Shown one piece after another: positions 35,362-47,848 of a stretch of DNA of 56,915 bases. Position numbers and translations under genes: made by a program. Origin of the DNA: Symsagittifera roscoffensis. Taxonomy: Eukaryota > Xenacoelomorpha > Acoela > Convolutidae. Numbering within the stretch: the first letter of the stretch is position 1; the number at the start of each line of letters is the position of its first letter. The notes beneath the pieces are model-generated. The model was not told the origin of the DNA. It saw only the letters and a program-made list of their open reading frames with translations, and did not search any database. Where the stretch lies: positions 55,628,355 through 55,685,269 of the forward strand of contig NC_087062.1 in the NCBI RefSeq assembly GCF_963678635.1. The letters run 5' to 3'.

Positions 35362-35794
35362 TATACTGGCAGGGGCGGATTTAGGGGGGGGGCGAGGGGG
35401 GCGGACGCTCCCCCCTCAGGGATTCGACCCCCTGCCGACGCAAAGGGTCCCCCCTTTGATACTTTTTCAGAAATCCATTTTTGGCCGACCGAACTTAAAT
35501 TTTTTCTAAGGCGCCTTGGGCGCCAATATATACTAACTTTGAGGGGGAGCGCGCGCCTAAAAAAACGCGATTTTTTTGTCAAAATTTTTCAAAAAGTGCC
35601 CAAAAACGGCTTTTTTGACTATTTTTTCAAAAATTTGCCTGCGGAGCACAAAATTTTGCCAAAATAGGGGCAAAACAGTGCTTTGGGAAAAATCAATTTG
35701 TTTGACCTAAAAAAAAAGGTCGTCAAAATTTTGGAAAATTTTTTGAAAATCCGCCCCCCCTCGAGAAAATCCTAGATCCGCCCCTGTATACTGG
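35362..35794 (+). mobile_element. hAT-type MITE with perfect 8 bp target duplication
   Basis: The element is 35370-35786 (417 bp). Ends are CAGGGGCGGATTTAGG and, inverted, CAGGGGCGGATCTAGG. TATACTGG flanks it on both sides (35362-35369, 35787-35794). CAGGG-type ends and an 8 bp duplication are typical of hAT elements. Reading frames inside are not genes. Confidence 0.95.
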
Positions 35795-37369
35795 GCTTAC
35801 AAAACTTTTTGTTAAGAATGAAGTTACACAAAAACAAAAGGAATATATGATTACAGAATTGATCAAAAATTATATTACAAGTTAATTTTAGAACAAAAAA
35901 TCGAAAAAGTAAATTACACTTTTGAAATTCGTAAATTATACAACTGTGACATTAATAACCAGATTTGTGCCTGATTTGTGTTTGGAAAATTAGTATCAAA
36001 CAAAATGCTTGCCTTATCTAATTCATTGTTAACGCTTTAATAGCAGTGCAAGAACACTTAAGCCTCAGTTTTTTTTTGAAATTGAGAAAACGACCCAAAA
36101 AATTGGATGAAACATTTGTGATCTATACACAAAGGTCGGAAATTGGTGTTCTTAGCTTTTAGCGTGTAATACAGGATGCGATATTATTGTCTAATTGATC
36201 AATTTTACCATAAAACACTCAACAAATTTTTCAAACAAACCATTGAAGCATTAAAGAAACTTTGGACGAACGGATGCAATGAGTTCAGTAAGGCCACAAC
36301 TATCTTGTAAAGGTTTCTGCCAAGTTTCTTCTTATGTGGATACTCTTCGCTCTTCGCCATTGTCCGATACTAAGTTATCCAATCAACGTTTAGCAATTTG
36401 ATTTCATCCTGAAACTTTTCGATGAGCTTCCGATAATTGCGATGAAACTTCGATGCTTTGAACTCATTTGCAAAACAAAGTTGCTAGTCTGCAAAAACTC
36501 TATTGTTGGTTCTCGAACGCCCAGTTGGCTATGTTGGTGACAAAATTTGCTGGCAAAATTATGTCAAGTTTATTAACACAAACAAAAGGATGTTTTAGTG
36601 AACTGTCTCAGGGCATGTCTTCATGAGAGTTTTCAAAGCCTTGAAAACGTCACTTACTTCTAAGAAAGAGCTATTTAGTGGCAATCGGAATGAATCAAAG
36701 CTCTGTAGATCAAACGTGTATATGCTCGGGTTTCCAGTAGCCCATATGTGACAGCCGACGCTTTGACACGTCTTAAAGTTGCGGTATTGGATTTGAACGA
36801 TTTCGGAAATTCAAAGAAACGCTCTTCTAGCACTCTGTTTAAATTACTGGTTTCTCGTTTGGTATAATATTTTATCGAAACATGTCGAAAGTAGAATATA
36901 TAATTATTCAACCTTTTCTGGAAGCAATGCATAAACAATTGAGATCAAAAACGCCCAAATTGATACATGAAGAGTAAAATCTCAAAACCACTTTTGGGAA
37001 CTGTCTCAAAATTGCCATCTCCAAAGATTCAGCCTTCAAACAGCGGTAAAAACGTTTAATCGTTTCGTGTAATCCAGTGCTAAATTTCGACACGTAAAAT
37101 TAAACTAAACAATTTGGTCTCTGCTTTATGAGCCAGTTTTCCTGCTTTATTGCTGCATTGTTGTTGTTGACTGAAGAGAATCAGACAACTGTTCCGAAAA
37201 AGTTGATGCTTAACTAGTGAAACTTATAACTCTTTATAGGTCTTTGGATGGAGAGAGAATTGCTTGACAGGGTGGCTAATCTGCAATAACTGCTCGAGCC
37301 ATAAAACTGTTTTGAGTAACCATTTCTCAAAAGCAGTTGGATTCGGTAAGTGATTATAATTTCTGCAAA
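35795..37369. other. Unassigned; contains a stop-poor stretch on the minus strand
   Basis: At 36180-37095 several overlapping minus-strand frames have protein-like composition. One is NEFKASKFHRNYRKLIEKFQ through an in-frame TAG to MAKSEEYPHKKKLGRNLY; another includes TLRRVKASAVTYGLLETRAY. The frame changes repeatedly. This could be a decayed gene or simply less AT-rich DNA; no family is recognised. Confidence 0.25.
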
Positions 37370-37540
37370 AGTTGGTCGCGGGTGAAATTTTCTTTAATCT
37401 CTTTTTTAATTTGTACTCAAGACGTCAATAACCTTAAGATAAATGAAAAAATTCGTTCGAAAGTGGTTATTTAAAAGTTGAAACTGTTCTGAACAAAAAA
37501 CCAAATAGAGCACAAAATTTCTTTGAAAGTATTAGAAACC
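37370..37540 (-). mobile_element. Degenerate family A fragment
   Basis: It keeps GTCGCGGGTGAAATTTTCTT, CAAGACGTCAATA and AGAGCACAAAATTTC blocks in family A order. No termini. Confidence 0.45.
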
Positions 37541-40018
37541 ACACATTTTCCCGGCTTTCTTAAACTAAGAATGGACATTTTCAAAAGTATCCACGCAAAA
37601 ACTGCATTGTAATGGTCTTACATCATTTCGTGAAACTTAGAAACTACAAACAAACAATTTACAAATTGTCAAAATGAAACAAACGTTTCACTAAAAGGTA
37701 GGAAGGGAGTTTTCAGTAATTCTCAGCGACAAATCGGTATCAAAAAATAATTTTATATGGCCTCTAAGAAGCTATCGTAAGAATTAAGGTTTCTTCACTT
37801 AGCTGTTAATAACAAAGAGCTTCAGTCCATACAAGCGTTGAAGTTTCGATAAAACGCGCTTTTGAAAGCCTGATTTTCGATTTTCAACAGAGCCTAATAA
37901 CATCACCAAGTAAATCACGGAAATTTAAGAAAGTCCGTAAAAAGTTTGATTTTGGCGAAAGGACAACAAGCGTTAGTTTTTTGCGAGACAAAGATTAGTC
38001 TTTTAAGAAAACGATAAATTGCACGTCGAAGCATTTCATTTTTTTTGTAAACAATGGGGCAAACGTTTTTAAAAAATATATGTAGAAAAGCCTTTTAACA
38101 TATTATAGCCAATATTTGTCAAGATTTTAAAGAAATATATGTTTCAATTCTTTGTTATATGAAAAATCGTGAGATAAAAAACTTATTTGGACAACATAAT
38201 TTTGATACTGCGACATGAGGGGATCGGCCTATTAGCATGTGTCGATTAGCTTGCCCATGTAAAAAATGCAGTCACTTGCTTGCAATTTCAACCTTCACTT
38301 ACTCAAATTTGGAGTTTCGAATAACGACGTGCTCTTTGACAAAAACTTTGATTAGGCGAAAATAGTTTCAAAATCCGTTACCAAACAAAAGACTTGGAAA
38401 ATAAACTTTATATTGATTAACTATTTAAAACAATTGTTGCATGCTAAGCGGCACTCATGCTCACCGCTACTCCCTGCGGCATAGGAAAAGATGGAGTCTT
38501 TCATGTGCCAAGGGCAAAATGCGATGCGCAAAGATGTGCAATTTGTCAGCCAATCAGAGATAATAGTTTATAAATTTGAAGGAAATCAGCATTAAAAAAC
38601 AGTCAATTTAGGGTACTTTAAAGGACGTTGATTGGTTGAAAAAATTCGAGCATTCGATCTTTACGGCAAACGAATAAACCCGCGTTCAAGTTCAAGTTGA
38701 AACACTATTTCGACTTCACAGTAGAAATAACTGACGGATATAGAGTTTCTATAACTTTGTAATGATTTGATGCTGCCTATTTAAAAAAAAAATAAACTAA
38801 CGCTCATTTTTGCGTTAACTAATTTATTATCAGACGTACCATTTTTCTGAGCAAGTTTATTATAGCTAGCTTTTCAAGTTTTTCTGCAAACTCCTACTAG
38901 AAATATCTATTTTTCAAAACCTGAACGAGGAGTTGCCGCCGTCGATGTGTGAAATGAGTGTCTCAATGGAGTAGTCATGACGAATGTGAGACAACATCTC
39001 AATCTCTGCACACTTCTTAAAGTTGAAGTTTGAAGGAAAAATTAGAATATTTGACCAATTTGGCCCAACTGATTACTCATAGATAAATCAGAGTGCCACA
39101 AAAATAACCTGCACAAAAATAACCTACAGGCTAAGGCTAAGAAGTTGCTTCAAACTTCTTCTAACTCAGTGTGAGAAATAATTTTTTCTGCACACTGATG
39201 AGCCCAAAATGTGTCAATTATGCCGATCTTATATACTTAATAAAAAGTTTTGACCATAAATTGGCGCTTTTGGCGCGGACTTTTTTTCGAGTTTAGTATT
39301 AATCTGGTCCATATATTGTTCAAACAAAAATTGATGTAAGAGAATACCCCTGTGCCCGCTGATTTTTTTAAATACTCAGGAAACTATTCAAACATTCAGT
39401 GTACTCGTTGCTTCAAACTTCTTCTAACGAGGACAATTTTCAAAACCTGATAATAAAATATTTGATAATTTGAGGTGAAAACAAACTAAAGGTTAAAAAG
39501 AATTTAGTTCGAATAAACTTAGCTGAAAAATGGCCGAAAATAGATTGAAACTTGAAAAATAATGTCAACAGAAGCTAAGCTCACTTAAAACTACCGTAAA
39601 TTTAGAGTAAATGGCGCAAATGTATTAACAGAAAATAAATAGCAAAACTGAACTTCAAGTGTATAGTTAATGAACAAATAATTTTTCCTCAGTTTTATTT
39701 TTTTAACTATTTCTGAGGCTAACCGACAACCAAACATGGAAGTAACTTGCTTGAATGATGGTTAATTAGGAATTGAGTATCAGTGATTCAGCTAATGGCG
39801 ATGAACGCATGGATGCTAAATGGGCTCTAAATTGCTTTTCTAAGACTGTGAATTGGCATAAAACAACTCAAGTTTTCAACTAATTTTGAACTAGAGGTAG
39901 TTTTTATTTTGCTATTATAAATTATTTTGACTAACATTGCTTCCCTAAAAGGCGTGAGAATGAACTATGGCGTAGGAGTTTTTTGCCTAATTTAAGATAC
40001 TTCCAAAAACATTCATAA
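37541..40018. other. No gene recognised
   Basis: AT-rich. AGCCAATCAGA at 38555 and GATTGGTTGAAAAAATTCGAG at about 38630 are part of a short motif (CCAATCA...CGAGCATT) also seen near 7615 and 31105. Function unknown. Confidence 0.4.
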
Positions 40019-41185
40019 CCCGCAGCGACAAAAATGGATAAAAATCGATTATATACAGAAAAATTTACACAGATTAACGCAAGTATAGAATCGATTTATC
40101 TACAACTGTTTTGCGAACGATAACCGATTCTGTACAGATCGAATCCATTTTTTTCCACCAAAAATAAATGGATTTTACTGCCAAAATAATCGACTTTTCT
40201 ATTGTGTAAGACCTGTATATAATCTGTAGATAATCTGAATATAGTCAGTATATAATGTTTACACGATAAAACCTGTAAATAAAATGTAGATAATCTGTAA
40301 ATAATCTGTAGATAATCTGTATATAATTTCTATGAAATCTGTAGCAATATGATTATTTTGCCGAAAAGCTAAAGGGGTTGTAACAATTTCAATTTTGATC
40401 ATTCAAAATTTAAATTAATGATGTTTTTGACAAATTCAACAAAAAATTGCAATCAGGAAATTTTTTTTTGCAGTTTTATAGTGAGCTGACCTCTCTTGAG
40501 GAAAATAAGTTACCGCAAACTAGAACTTTCAAGAGATCCCTCTAAAATTTTTGCAATCTAAGGGTTTACACGGTAAGCAAAATAATATTGTGCAAAAGTT
40601 CTCCAAATGCCATTTAAGAGATCAACTTGTTCAGCGCAATTTTGTGAGAAAAACATCAATAAAAAATTAGAAAAATCAACATAGAGAAATTTATTTTTTG
40701 GTGCAATTGATTTACACAATAAGGAGTTTAATTTTTTTCCAGGTCAAGCATCAGTACAAAAATTTCAATAAAAAGCCTACATTATAATTTTATTTCAGTA
40801 TACTCATTCTATCTTGTTGGCGAGAATGTTGAAAAATCAATTCATGATTTGTTTATAATATGTATATAGTCTGTATAAAATCTGCATATAATCGGTATAG
40901 AATCAGTATATATTCTGTAGATGATCTGTAGATAATCTGTAGATAATGTGTCTATAATTTGTTAATAGTATGCATAAAATTTGATACAAAAAAAACTGTT
41001 TTAGAGTGTTTTGGCAATGATTATATAATAAAGATATGCAGTTTAAAGTTTTTGCAAAACAAAATGCGTTATAATTGAATAATAAAACTACATAATCGAA
41101 GTTTTACCAGATAAAATTACCACAGTTCTGAAATCTGTATATTTTCTATGGATAATCGATTTTTATTCATTTTTGACACTGCGGG
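40019..41185. mobile_element. 1.17 kb inverted-repeat element filled with ATAATCTGTAG units
   Basis: The left end CCCGCAGCGACAAAAATGG, then ATAAAAATCGATTAT, is matched by the reverse complement of the right end, CCCGCAGTGTCAAAAATG, then AATAAAAATCGATTAT. Inside, two blocks (40205-40345 and 40850-40985) are made of imperfect tandem (A)TAATCTGTAGA/ATATAATCTGT units. CAGTG ends hint at hAT, but no 8 bp target duplication is visible. Confidence 0.75.
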
Positions 41186-42677
41186 AAGGGTTAACGTGAA
41201 GATTAAAGCCCCATTGAGCTGGATTTGAATTCCCAAAAAAAAAATTTAAAGTCTCAGTGTCTGGATGTTTTCGGTTTCTAGATTTAAATAATCAAAATTG
41301 ATTAGAGGCTGACATGCCTACTAACAACTTCTTGAAGTTGTTTCACTGCTGCAATTTTTACTGTTATTTCGGCGGTTATAACTTCTCATTTTCATCATTT
41401 CATTTTGCATTTATTTCTAAATAAAATACTGAGAATTTTAAATATTAAGTATTTTCAACGTGTGATTTTTTCTTAAGCCGCTGTAGTCGGAACAGCCATA
41501 CAGGCTAAGTCATGTTTTATGCTATGACGATGGGAATGGGAAATTTCTTTGCAAACCAAATTGATAATAATTACTTTAGTTTCTGCAATTCGCAGAGGAT
41601 CTATAAAAAGCTATTCAGCATGTCTAAGCATAGTCCATTTCTCTTATTTCCCCAAATTCCAGAGTTATTTTGGGACTCAAGGTCCTCTTTGTTTTGCGTC
41701 TAGAACCTCCACTTGGTACCATTTTTGCAGACGAAATTGGTCAGTCTGTGGTAGACCTGAGCCTAGAGGTCAAGTGAGGGCTCTTCCCCACACACTATCA
41801 TTAACCTGGAAGAGGATTGATTACACGATCTGACGTTCTCGAAGTGAACACCATACCACGATGCGAAGCGCCTCTAAAGTATCATTCGGTTTCTCGTTGA
41901 CCATCAAATACCACATACTTTAAAGTTTTTTTGCTAGTGATAAGAAGCATTTGTTTTATTTGATGGAAACAAACGAAAATTATCATAGAAGTCAATGATT
42001 TACGTTTTCATTTTTTTCGTGAGTAATTGCCCACAGTTACAGATTTTTGATAGTGTTGAAGATACCAAAATTGTTAATTACTATGCCATTTTAGAGTGTG
42101 TTTGTTACATAATTAGTGAGTGACAAATGGTTACGCATTTTTACAGAACAAACAAATCTTTTTTTGCAGTTTTATATTGAACTTTTTGAACGTTCATGTT
42201 TCAAAATGCAAAATTTGCTTCGTTTGCGCTATCTTTTCCTAGTATACTTCATGTTTTTTTTCTCTATCTGTTTAGTGTCCCCCAAATATGTCTTTTTCAC
42301 GTTTCAAAAAATTTATAACGTTGTTAAACCGTGGTCTACGTTAAAAATTTTTCTTCCTGTGGTTTTGCAGGAAGAAATTTTTGTTTTAGTTTTTGTTGTG
42401 ATTGTTGTTTGATGTTTATACTAAAAAATGTTGTGCTCTGAATAATTTCCGACTCGATTGTTTGTCCCCAAAGTTAAAACTAAAAGTTTTAAAGTTTTTC
42501 GCAAAAAAAATATGATTTCATTTTTCCTTTTAAACTAACACATCATTCATTTCAATCATATTTTAATCAATAAAAATCAGATTTCAAGAGAAACTGAGCT
42601 TCGCGAATAAATTGAATCGCTGGAGTTTTGCGCCCTTATCTTGAAAACTAAAAAAAAATTGCCTGCAAAAACTTATT
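41186..42677. other. Unassigned; one candidate open frame
   Basis: At 41487-41515 GTAGTCGGAACAGCCATACAG and CTAAGTCATGTTTT resembles another hairpin-type 3' element end. The plus frame 41549-41833 has an unusual Cys/Trp/Arg-rich C-terminal half (STWYHFCRRNWSVCGRPEPR). It has no recognised family and no splice support. A 98-codon frame at 42116-42412 is Phe/Leu/Val-rich and probably chance. Confidence 0.25.
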
Positions 42678-43219
42678 TTTCCGACCATTGAAAATGGGGA
42701 AGAATTTTGTATTCGGGTGTGTTTTAATTTTTTTTCTTTTTTTTTGTTTTCGATGCAAAATCAGATATCACAGTTAATCATTGGAATTTTTTTTTATAAT
42801 TTGAACTACTTAGGACAATTTTGAAAAGTTTCCCAGTCTTGAGAAAAATTGGTTTAAATTGGTTTAGAGCAAGTAAAGCAATCTAGTAACCCTAGTTCAA
42901 TATGAAAATGAGCACTTTACGCTAAAGAAAACTTGATTTCACAAAAACGGAACTAGTTTTGATGCGTCACTTTAGCGCATCTGTAACAAAAAAGCTAAAT
43001 TTTTAAAGCAAAAAAATAAATTTTTTAAATATTAAAATTTTTAGTGCAGAATTGAAAAAAAATGTTTTTTCTTTTTTTGTTAATTTATTTTGTGAAGACA
43101 ATTTTAACCGTTTATGCCTAATTCGCTTGTATAGTTTAATCATCTCACAACGCGCAAAAAAATGTGAAAATGTGGTAGGAGCATTCAGTGCTACTTGCAC
43201 AGCAACCGGCTACCCTTAA
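42678..43219 (+). mobile_element. Helentron-like family B element
   Basis: The 5' end TTCCGACCATTGAAAATGGGG and the GATGCAAAATCAGATATCAC block match 26347 onward. The 3' end, GTGGTAGGAGCATTCAGTGC then TACTTGCACAGCAACCGGC and TACCCTTAAT, matches 8431-8483. Confidence 0.7.
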
Positions 43220-45094
43220 TTTTTACACATAAGAGAAGCTGCGCTGCGCAAACAAAAGCAAAAAAAAACGACAAAAAACAGTTTTTTTTAAAAAAAAGTA
43301 CCAATAAGACTAAAACTGTTGAAACGTTCAATATCTGTCTAATTCGAGACTGCACCATTGAAATTTGATTACGACTAGCACCCAATACGCAGCTATAGAT
43401 GAGAGCTTGCCAAGGCTTTGCAGCAAAAATGTCACCAATTTTAAATAAAAAAGTGCTTAAGGTGGCTTTGAACCTCAAGTAGCTTAGGAATCTCAAGTCC
43501 TCCCCTCTGAGCCACGGACAATTGACTAACAGCAAACACTAGCCACCAATAAAGCAGATAAATAATGCTATAAATGCAGATAACAAATGCTATTTTTCAA
43601 TGCTACAGATCGTGATTGTGGCAAAAATGCCACCAAATGAGCAACAAACAGCTCGCTTGTATAAAACGAGACTTAAAGTAGGTGGTTGAGCTCAGGGTTG
43701 AGCATGCTAGTTCCACTAATTTTTGTGGAACTAGCATGGTTGGGCATGCTAGTTCCGCAAAAATTTTCAGATATCGCAAGGAATTAGGACAAAAGAATAA
43801 TCTGAACTACGTCCGCACAAATTAGGACGAAAAATGTATCCAAAAAGAATGCTGGCGAACAAACTGTCGTCCATATAATTTTTTTCGCTATCATCAAGTT
43901 TCGGTAGGTATGAAAGTGAAACACCATAATCATTTTAGCCAGCTTAAGCTTGAGTTGGAATCGAGAGCAAAATACTTTACTGAGAGAGCGAAAAAAAAAT
44001 TAGTATACTAGAAACAAATAGCGCAAACAAAGCAAATTTGGCATTTTGAAATGATTTTTTTTTGAAAATTAGGAGCAAAATGTGAAAAAAAAACAATTTT
44101 AAGGTAGTTTGTGATCTGATAGCACTTAGGCCCTCCTTAAATTGAGTCTTTTGTTTAGAGAATTTATCGTTCTACAAAAATACAGAGGCTAGAAAGCACT
44201 TAAAACAAAATCGAAATCAATTGGCAAAAACTTGATAGAAAATTATACAAAAAAATGCACCATTTCATGACTTTAATTACCCTCGCCAAAACCAAAAAAC
44301 GTAACAACAGCAGACCAATCAAGAGTCGAGGGAAACATCCGAACAAAGATTTTTTCTTGGAAAAAACTTGATAAAAAATTCAAAAAAAAACTCGACAAAA
44401 ATTTTAAAACTTTTTTCATGATTTCTCTCAATGTCTTTCAAAACAGGGCATAGAAATGATTTTAAAATTCCAAACATACTCTATCAAAGTTGAATGAATT
44501 TTAAAAAATGACTGGAACAATTTAAAAACATTAGGCAAATAAGCCGACAGAATTAAAGCCGAAAACAGCCGAAATTTTATCAGTAGAGAAAAATCATAAA
44601 AAGATTTGTATCTACCCGCTACAATGCAGCCTTATACAGTCAAAAAAAGTACGCTGCATTCCCTGCATCTTTGTAAATTCACAATTTCAAACTTGTATCT
44701 AAAAATTTACCATTATGTGACCAAAGTTATTTACGGGAAAAGTCTACGTTGTACTAGACTTTTTTCTCTAAAATAGTTGAAGTTAAGTAGATGGTTAGAC
44801 TTTAAAAAAGCATTCTATTTTCACTGCCTTTTAGTGGATTTGAAAATCAAAAAGAAACTGAAGCGGTTGAATTTTGAACTCTTATAGAAGAAAAAAAAAA
44901 AAATTTTTTTTTGCTGAGATTCATTGTTCAATGACGACTTAATGTAGGTGGTTGAGCTACACGTTGGCGAAGCTTCAGGTCTAACTTTAGCTAAAACATA
45001 CTTTTAGCACGTTACTTTTCAAATAAAACTGCAGGATTGCACCAAGAAGTCTCTGTAGCCTATCTTGAGCAGTATATTAATAGTGATTTACTAA
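43220..45094. other. No gene recognised; one strong hairpin
   Basis: 43703-43737 is a perfect hairpin, CATGCTAGTTCCAC with GTGGAACTAGCATG around an 8-base loop. A third copy, GCATGCTAGTTCCGC, follows at once. GTAGGTGGTTGAGCT occurs at 43678 and 44945. The stretch 43230-43540 resembles 53050-53340 and 49640-49840 in part (GCAAACAAGCGAA-type and CTAGCCACCAAT motifs), so it probably belongs to the local repeat family. Confidence 0.45.
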
Positions 45095-45096
45095 AC

Positions 45097-45525
45097 AAAA
45101 ACATAGCCAACAGACAGTTGAAAAAGAATCATGAACCCAAGGAAGCAGAAAAATTACTGACTTCAACAACTTTCCAATTACATAAAAAATATATATGGCC
45201 CAAAAGTCTTTGCATTTCAAGAACAATTTATGATTGACACTTTTTCGATAAAATGAACCCAATTGAGAACTGGACAAATAGGTAAAAAATTTTAATTCGC
45301 TGGAAAATCTGAAAATTACTTTCTATGTTCGAAACTAGACGTCTCTCAAATTTTTAGTGATCTCTTCGATGGTGGAAATTTTCCTTCATTTTAACAAGGG
45401 AACTGAGGTGAACTTAAAAAGAACTCAAAAGCCATACCGTAAACAAACTTTAAGATTTTCTCCTTAAAAAAGTTAAAACATCACAACAACTGTATAAGAG
45501 TATTCACCACGTTCATGACTCAGAA
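45097..45525 (+). repeat. Local repeat L, copy 1
   Basis: In order: AGCCAACAGACAGTTGAAAA, TTTCAAGAACAATTTATGATT, GGACAAATAGGTAAA, CGCTGGAAAATCTGAAAATT, and an end TAAGAGTATTCACCACGTTC. Confidence 0.7.
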
Positions 45526-45899
45526 AGATTACGTCTCAAATGGCAGAATTCCCACATAGCATAAGAAAGAAAAATTGCCCAAATGGCACAAATTTTATGC
45601 AAGTTGCCTTGAAAAAAATCGAGATCAATTTTTTCGTGAACATTATGAGAAATTAAGTCAAAATGTCAATTCAAATGTTGATTGACATTTTATATTGAAA
45701 AAATTGTAGATTTTATATCAAAAGCAAGAAGCATAAACTTGCGGTTATTAATAAGCTTCTTATGGTCAAGTTTTTGACAAATTTGTTGCGTAAATTTGTT
45801 TGGAAGCAATTATTTCCAAATCTTGTTCACATACTTTCTTTCCTGACACAATTTTAGAATTAGAAATTGATAGAAAACGTTTAAATTACATTGAAAACT

Positions 45900-45970
45900 T
45901 AAAATTTATGCCATTTGGGAAAAGTTTTCATTTGTATGCCATTTGGGAATTATGCCATTTGGGAAGTTAC
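45900..45970 (+). repeat. Three tandem-spaced copies of TATGCCATTTGGGAA
   Basis: TATGCCATTTGGGAA occurs three times within about 70 bp. It is unrelated to repeat L. Confidence 0.75.
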
Positions 45971-46504
45971 CACTCACAAGTATTTCTCCAAAAACTAAAA
46001 ACTACTTCTCCAGCAACTTAAAATTTTTCAGAAAAACGCCATCTTTTTCTTGCTGATTGCAACAATCTTATTATAAATTTAAAAGTACACATGTTTTTTA
46101 AACATTGCTTTAATTCGGAAAAAAATGTTTGACAAACGCATATTTCGAATATCATACACCAGAAGAAAATTCAACTGGAGCAATTTCAATGTTAAGAATT
46201 AAACCTTGTTTTTTCTTTTTTGGTACCGCATTTTGTGAAACTGCAAACTTATGACTGACTGTTAATGCTAAAAGACTATACTTTTAGCAAGTTGTGCTGA
46301 TACAACAACTAGTTATGGTCGTCTTTTACTGCAGTTAAATGATTTTATTCAAAAATTAATGAGGAAACTAGAGCATTCATTGATATATTGTTACCGTCAA
46401 AAATTGAAACTACATTGAACTTTGAAAATTTCGGGTTGATGACTGACCTTTGCGTTTTACTGTAACTTTTGGAACGAAAAAGCTAAAATTTTCTAAGTCC
46501 TAAA

Positions 46505-46735
46505 TTTTTTAAACTAATTTGAGAAAACTATATCAATAGAAACTGTATGTTTTTATTTGACTGGGAAATCTGATAATTAAATGCCATCATCGAATTAAAT
46601 GTCGATCACGTCTTTTGTGACCTTTTTATTTTTGCAGTTCGATATTTGCAGTTCGAATCAAAATTGAACTTTCCCTGAAAAAAAATCACCACCCCTAGAT
46701 AAGAGTACTCACCACGTTCATGACTCGAGAAAAAA
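46505..46735 (+). repeat. Local repeat L, copy 2 (3' half)
   Basis: AATTTGAGAAAACTATATCAA, TGGGAAATCTGATAATTAAA, GTCGATCACGTCTTTTGTG and AAGAGTACTCACCACGTTCA occur in the same order as the other copies. Confidence 0.65.
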
Positions 46736-47171
46736 ATTTCGATTGAGTTGTTTTCAGTTTCAATATTGTTAGATTCAAATACTCGCGCGCTAGCGGGGCT
46801 AAAAAAAAACAATTCTGATGTTTAAAAAATCTTTAATTAAACCTATAACGTGACATGATTCATGAAAATCTGATACAACCATTTACAACATTTGACAATT
46901 ACAGATATAAATTACATAGTTTTCAGTCATGACTCGTTTCTATTTACAAAATTGCATTTCTACACAAGCTTTTACTTTCAATCTTCACTCAATTCCATTT
47001 CACGAAAAGATTCAGTTCTAATTACAGGTAAATTTGGTTCTTAAAAAGAAGTCCAAAGCTTCTTTGAATTTCTAGAACAATTTATGATGGAGTCCAAAAT
47101 AGCATCCTTTGACGATTTATCAGTATGGCGAGCAGGTCGAGTTTTACAAACTCTCGCTTTTCTTGACTGTC
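46736..47171. other. 3' flank of the coiled-coil gene
   Basis: Downstream (on the minus strand) of the TGA at 47172-47174. No polyadenylation signal could be chosen with confidence. Confidence 0.4.
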
Positions 47172-47363
47172 TCAGTTGCCCTCAATGACTAGTCTCTCCT
47201 CGTTAGCGTTCAGCTCTGCCTGTGCCTGTGCCATCTCACTCTTCCGCTTGGAGAGTGACTGCAGCTTCAGCTCCATCACAGCATTGATCTTCTCCCATCT
47301 CGTCTTCTGGTGTCGCAATTTGTCCTCGTTCTCCATCACGTCCTTCTTCCTACTCCTCAGTTG
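47172..47363 (-). CDS. Unidentified coiled-coil protein, last coding exon
   Basis: Seen: on the minus strand a strong acceptor (TTTTCAG) is followed by 63 codons and TGA. The peptide is highly charged and helical: it begins QLRSRKKDVMENEDK, has RWEKINAVMELKLQSLSKRK in the middle and ends ERLVIEGN. Leu, Ile and Met recur at heptad-like spacing, as in a coiled coil. The exon is clearly richer in G+C than the AT-rich sequence around it, and codon use favours G/C-ending codons. I do not recognise the protein. Its composition resembles axonemal or cytoskeletal coiled-coil proteins, but that is only a resemblance. The upstream partner is very probably the exon at 52244-52375: both junctions are phase 0 and the composition matches. 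Confidence 0.8.
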   Translation of the reverse strand, partial: QLRSRKKDVMENEDKLRHQKTRWEKINAVMELKLQSLSKRKSEMAQAQAELNANEERLVIEGN

Positions 47364-47435
47364 CTGAAAACAAACACATATGAGAACCGGGACAATTCCT
47401 CATCGTCGAAATCTATATTCGCCAAGCAGAACAAC

Positions 47436-47848
47436 ACAAACTTAGCCAACACACAGCTGGAGAAGAGTTAATAAACTTATAAAATTCTAAGAAAAAATAG
47501 ATGACCTTCAATCTCTTTGAAAAACTTTGCTTGACGACTTTTAAATAAAACAACCCCATTTGAGAAAACTGCGTCAACAGGTAATTTTTTTCGGTGGGAG
47601 ACCTGAAAATTAAATTACATTTTCGAAACAAGAAGTCAACCACGTTTTTCGTGATCTTAACTCTTTTGCTGTTCAAAAGTCGAGATTGCCTTCCTTTTAG
47701 CAAATAAAATTTACTGAACTTGAAAGAAATCATAATGCAAACCGCGAAAAAGTAAATTTGAGCCTGAAAAATTTTCAGAACTTCCGGGAAAAAATGAGAA
47801 AAAATCATCACGACCTACATAATGGTCTGAACTCCGTTCAGTGATTTT
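47436..47848 (+). repeat. Local repeat L, copy 3
   Basis: TAGCCAACACACAGCTGGAG, CATTTGAGAAAACTGCGTCA, GAGACCTGAAAATTAAATTA, GTTTTTCGTGATC and ATCACGACCTACATAATGG are in family order. It lies in the intron of the coiled-coil gene. Confidence 0.65.

Noticed and set aside
35291-35582. Gly/Pro/Arg-rich frames at 35291-35582 and 48125-48472
   Set aside because: They are the two strands of the hAT-type MITE, which has no coding function.
38450-38580. Short Cys-containing frame (MLTATPCGIGKDGVFH...)
   Set aside because: Only 38 codons, no splice context, and it ends in the dispersed CCAATCAGA motif.
42116-42412. 98-codon frame with many Phe, Leu and Val
   Set aside because: Typical of AT-rich DNA. 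No start context, domain or splice signal.
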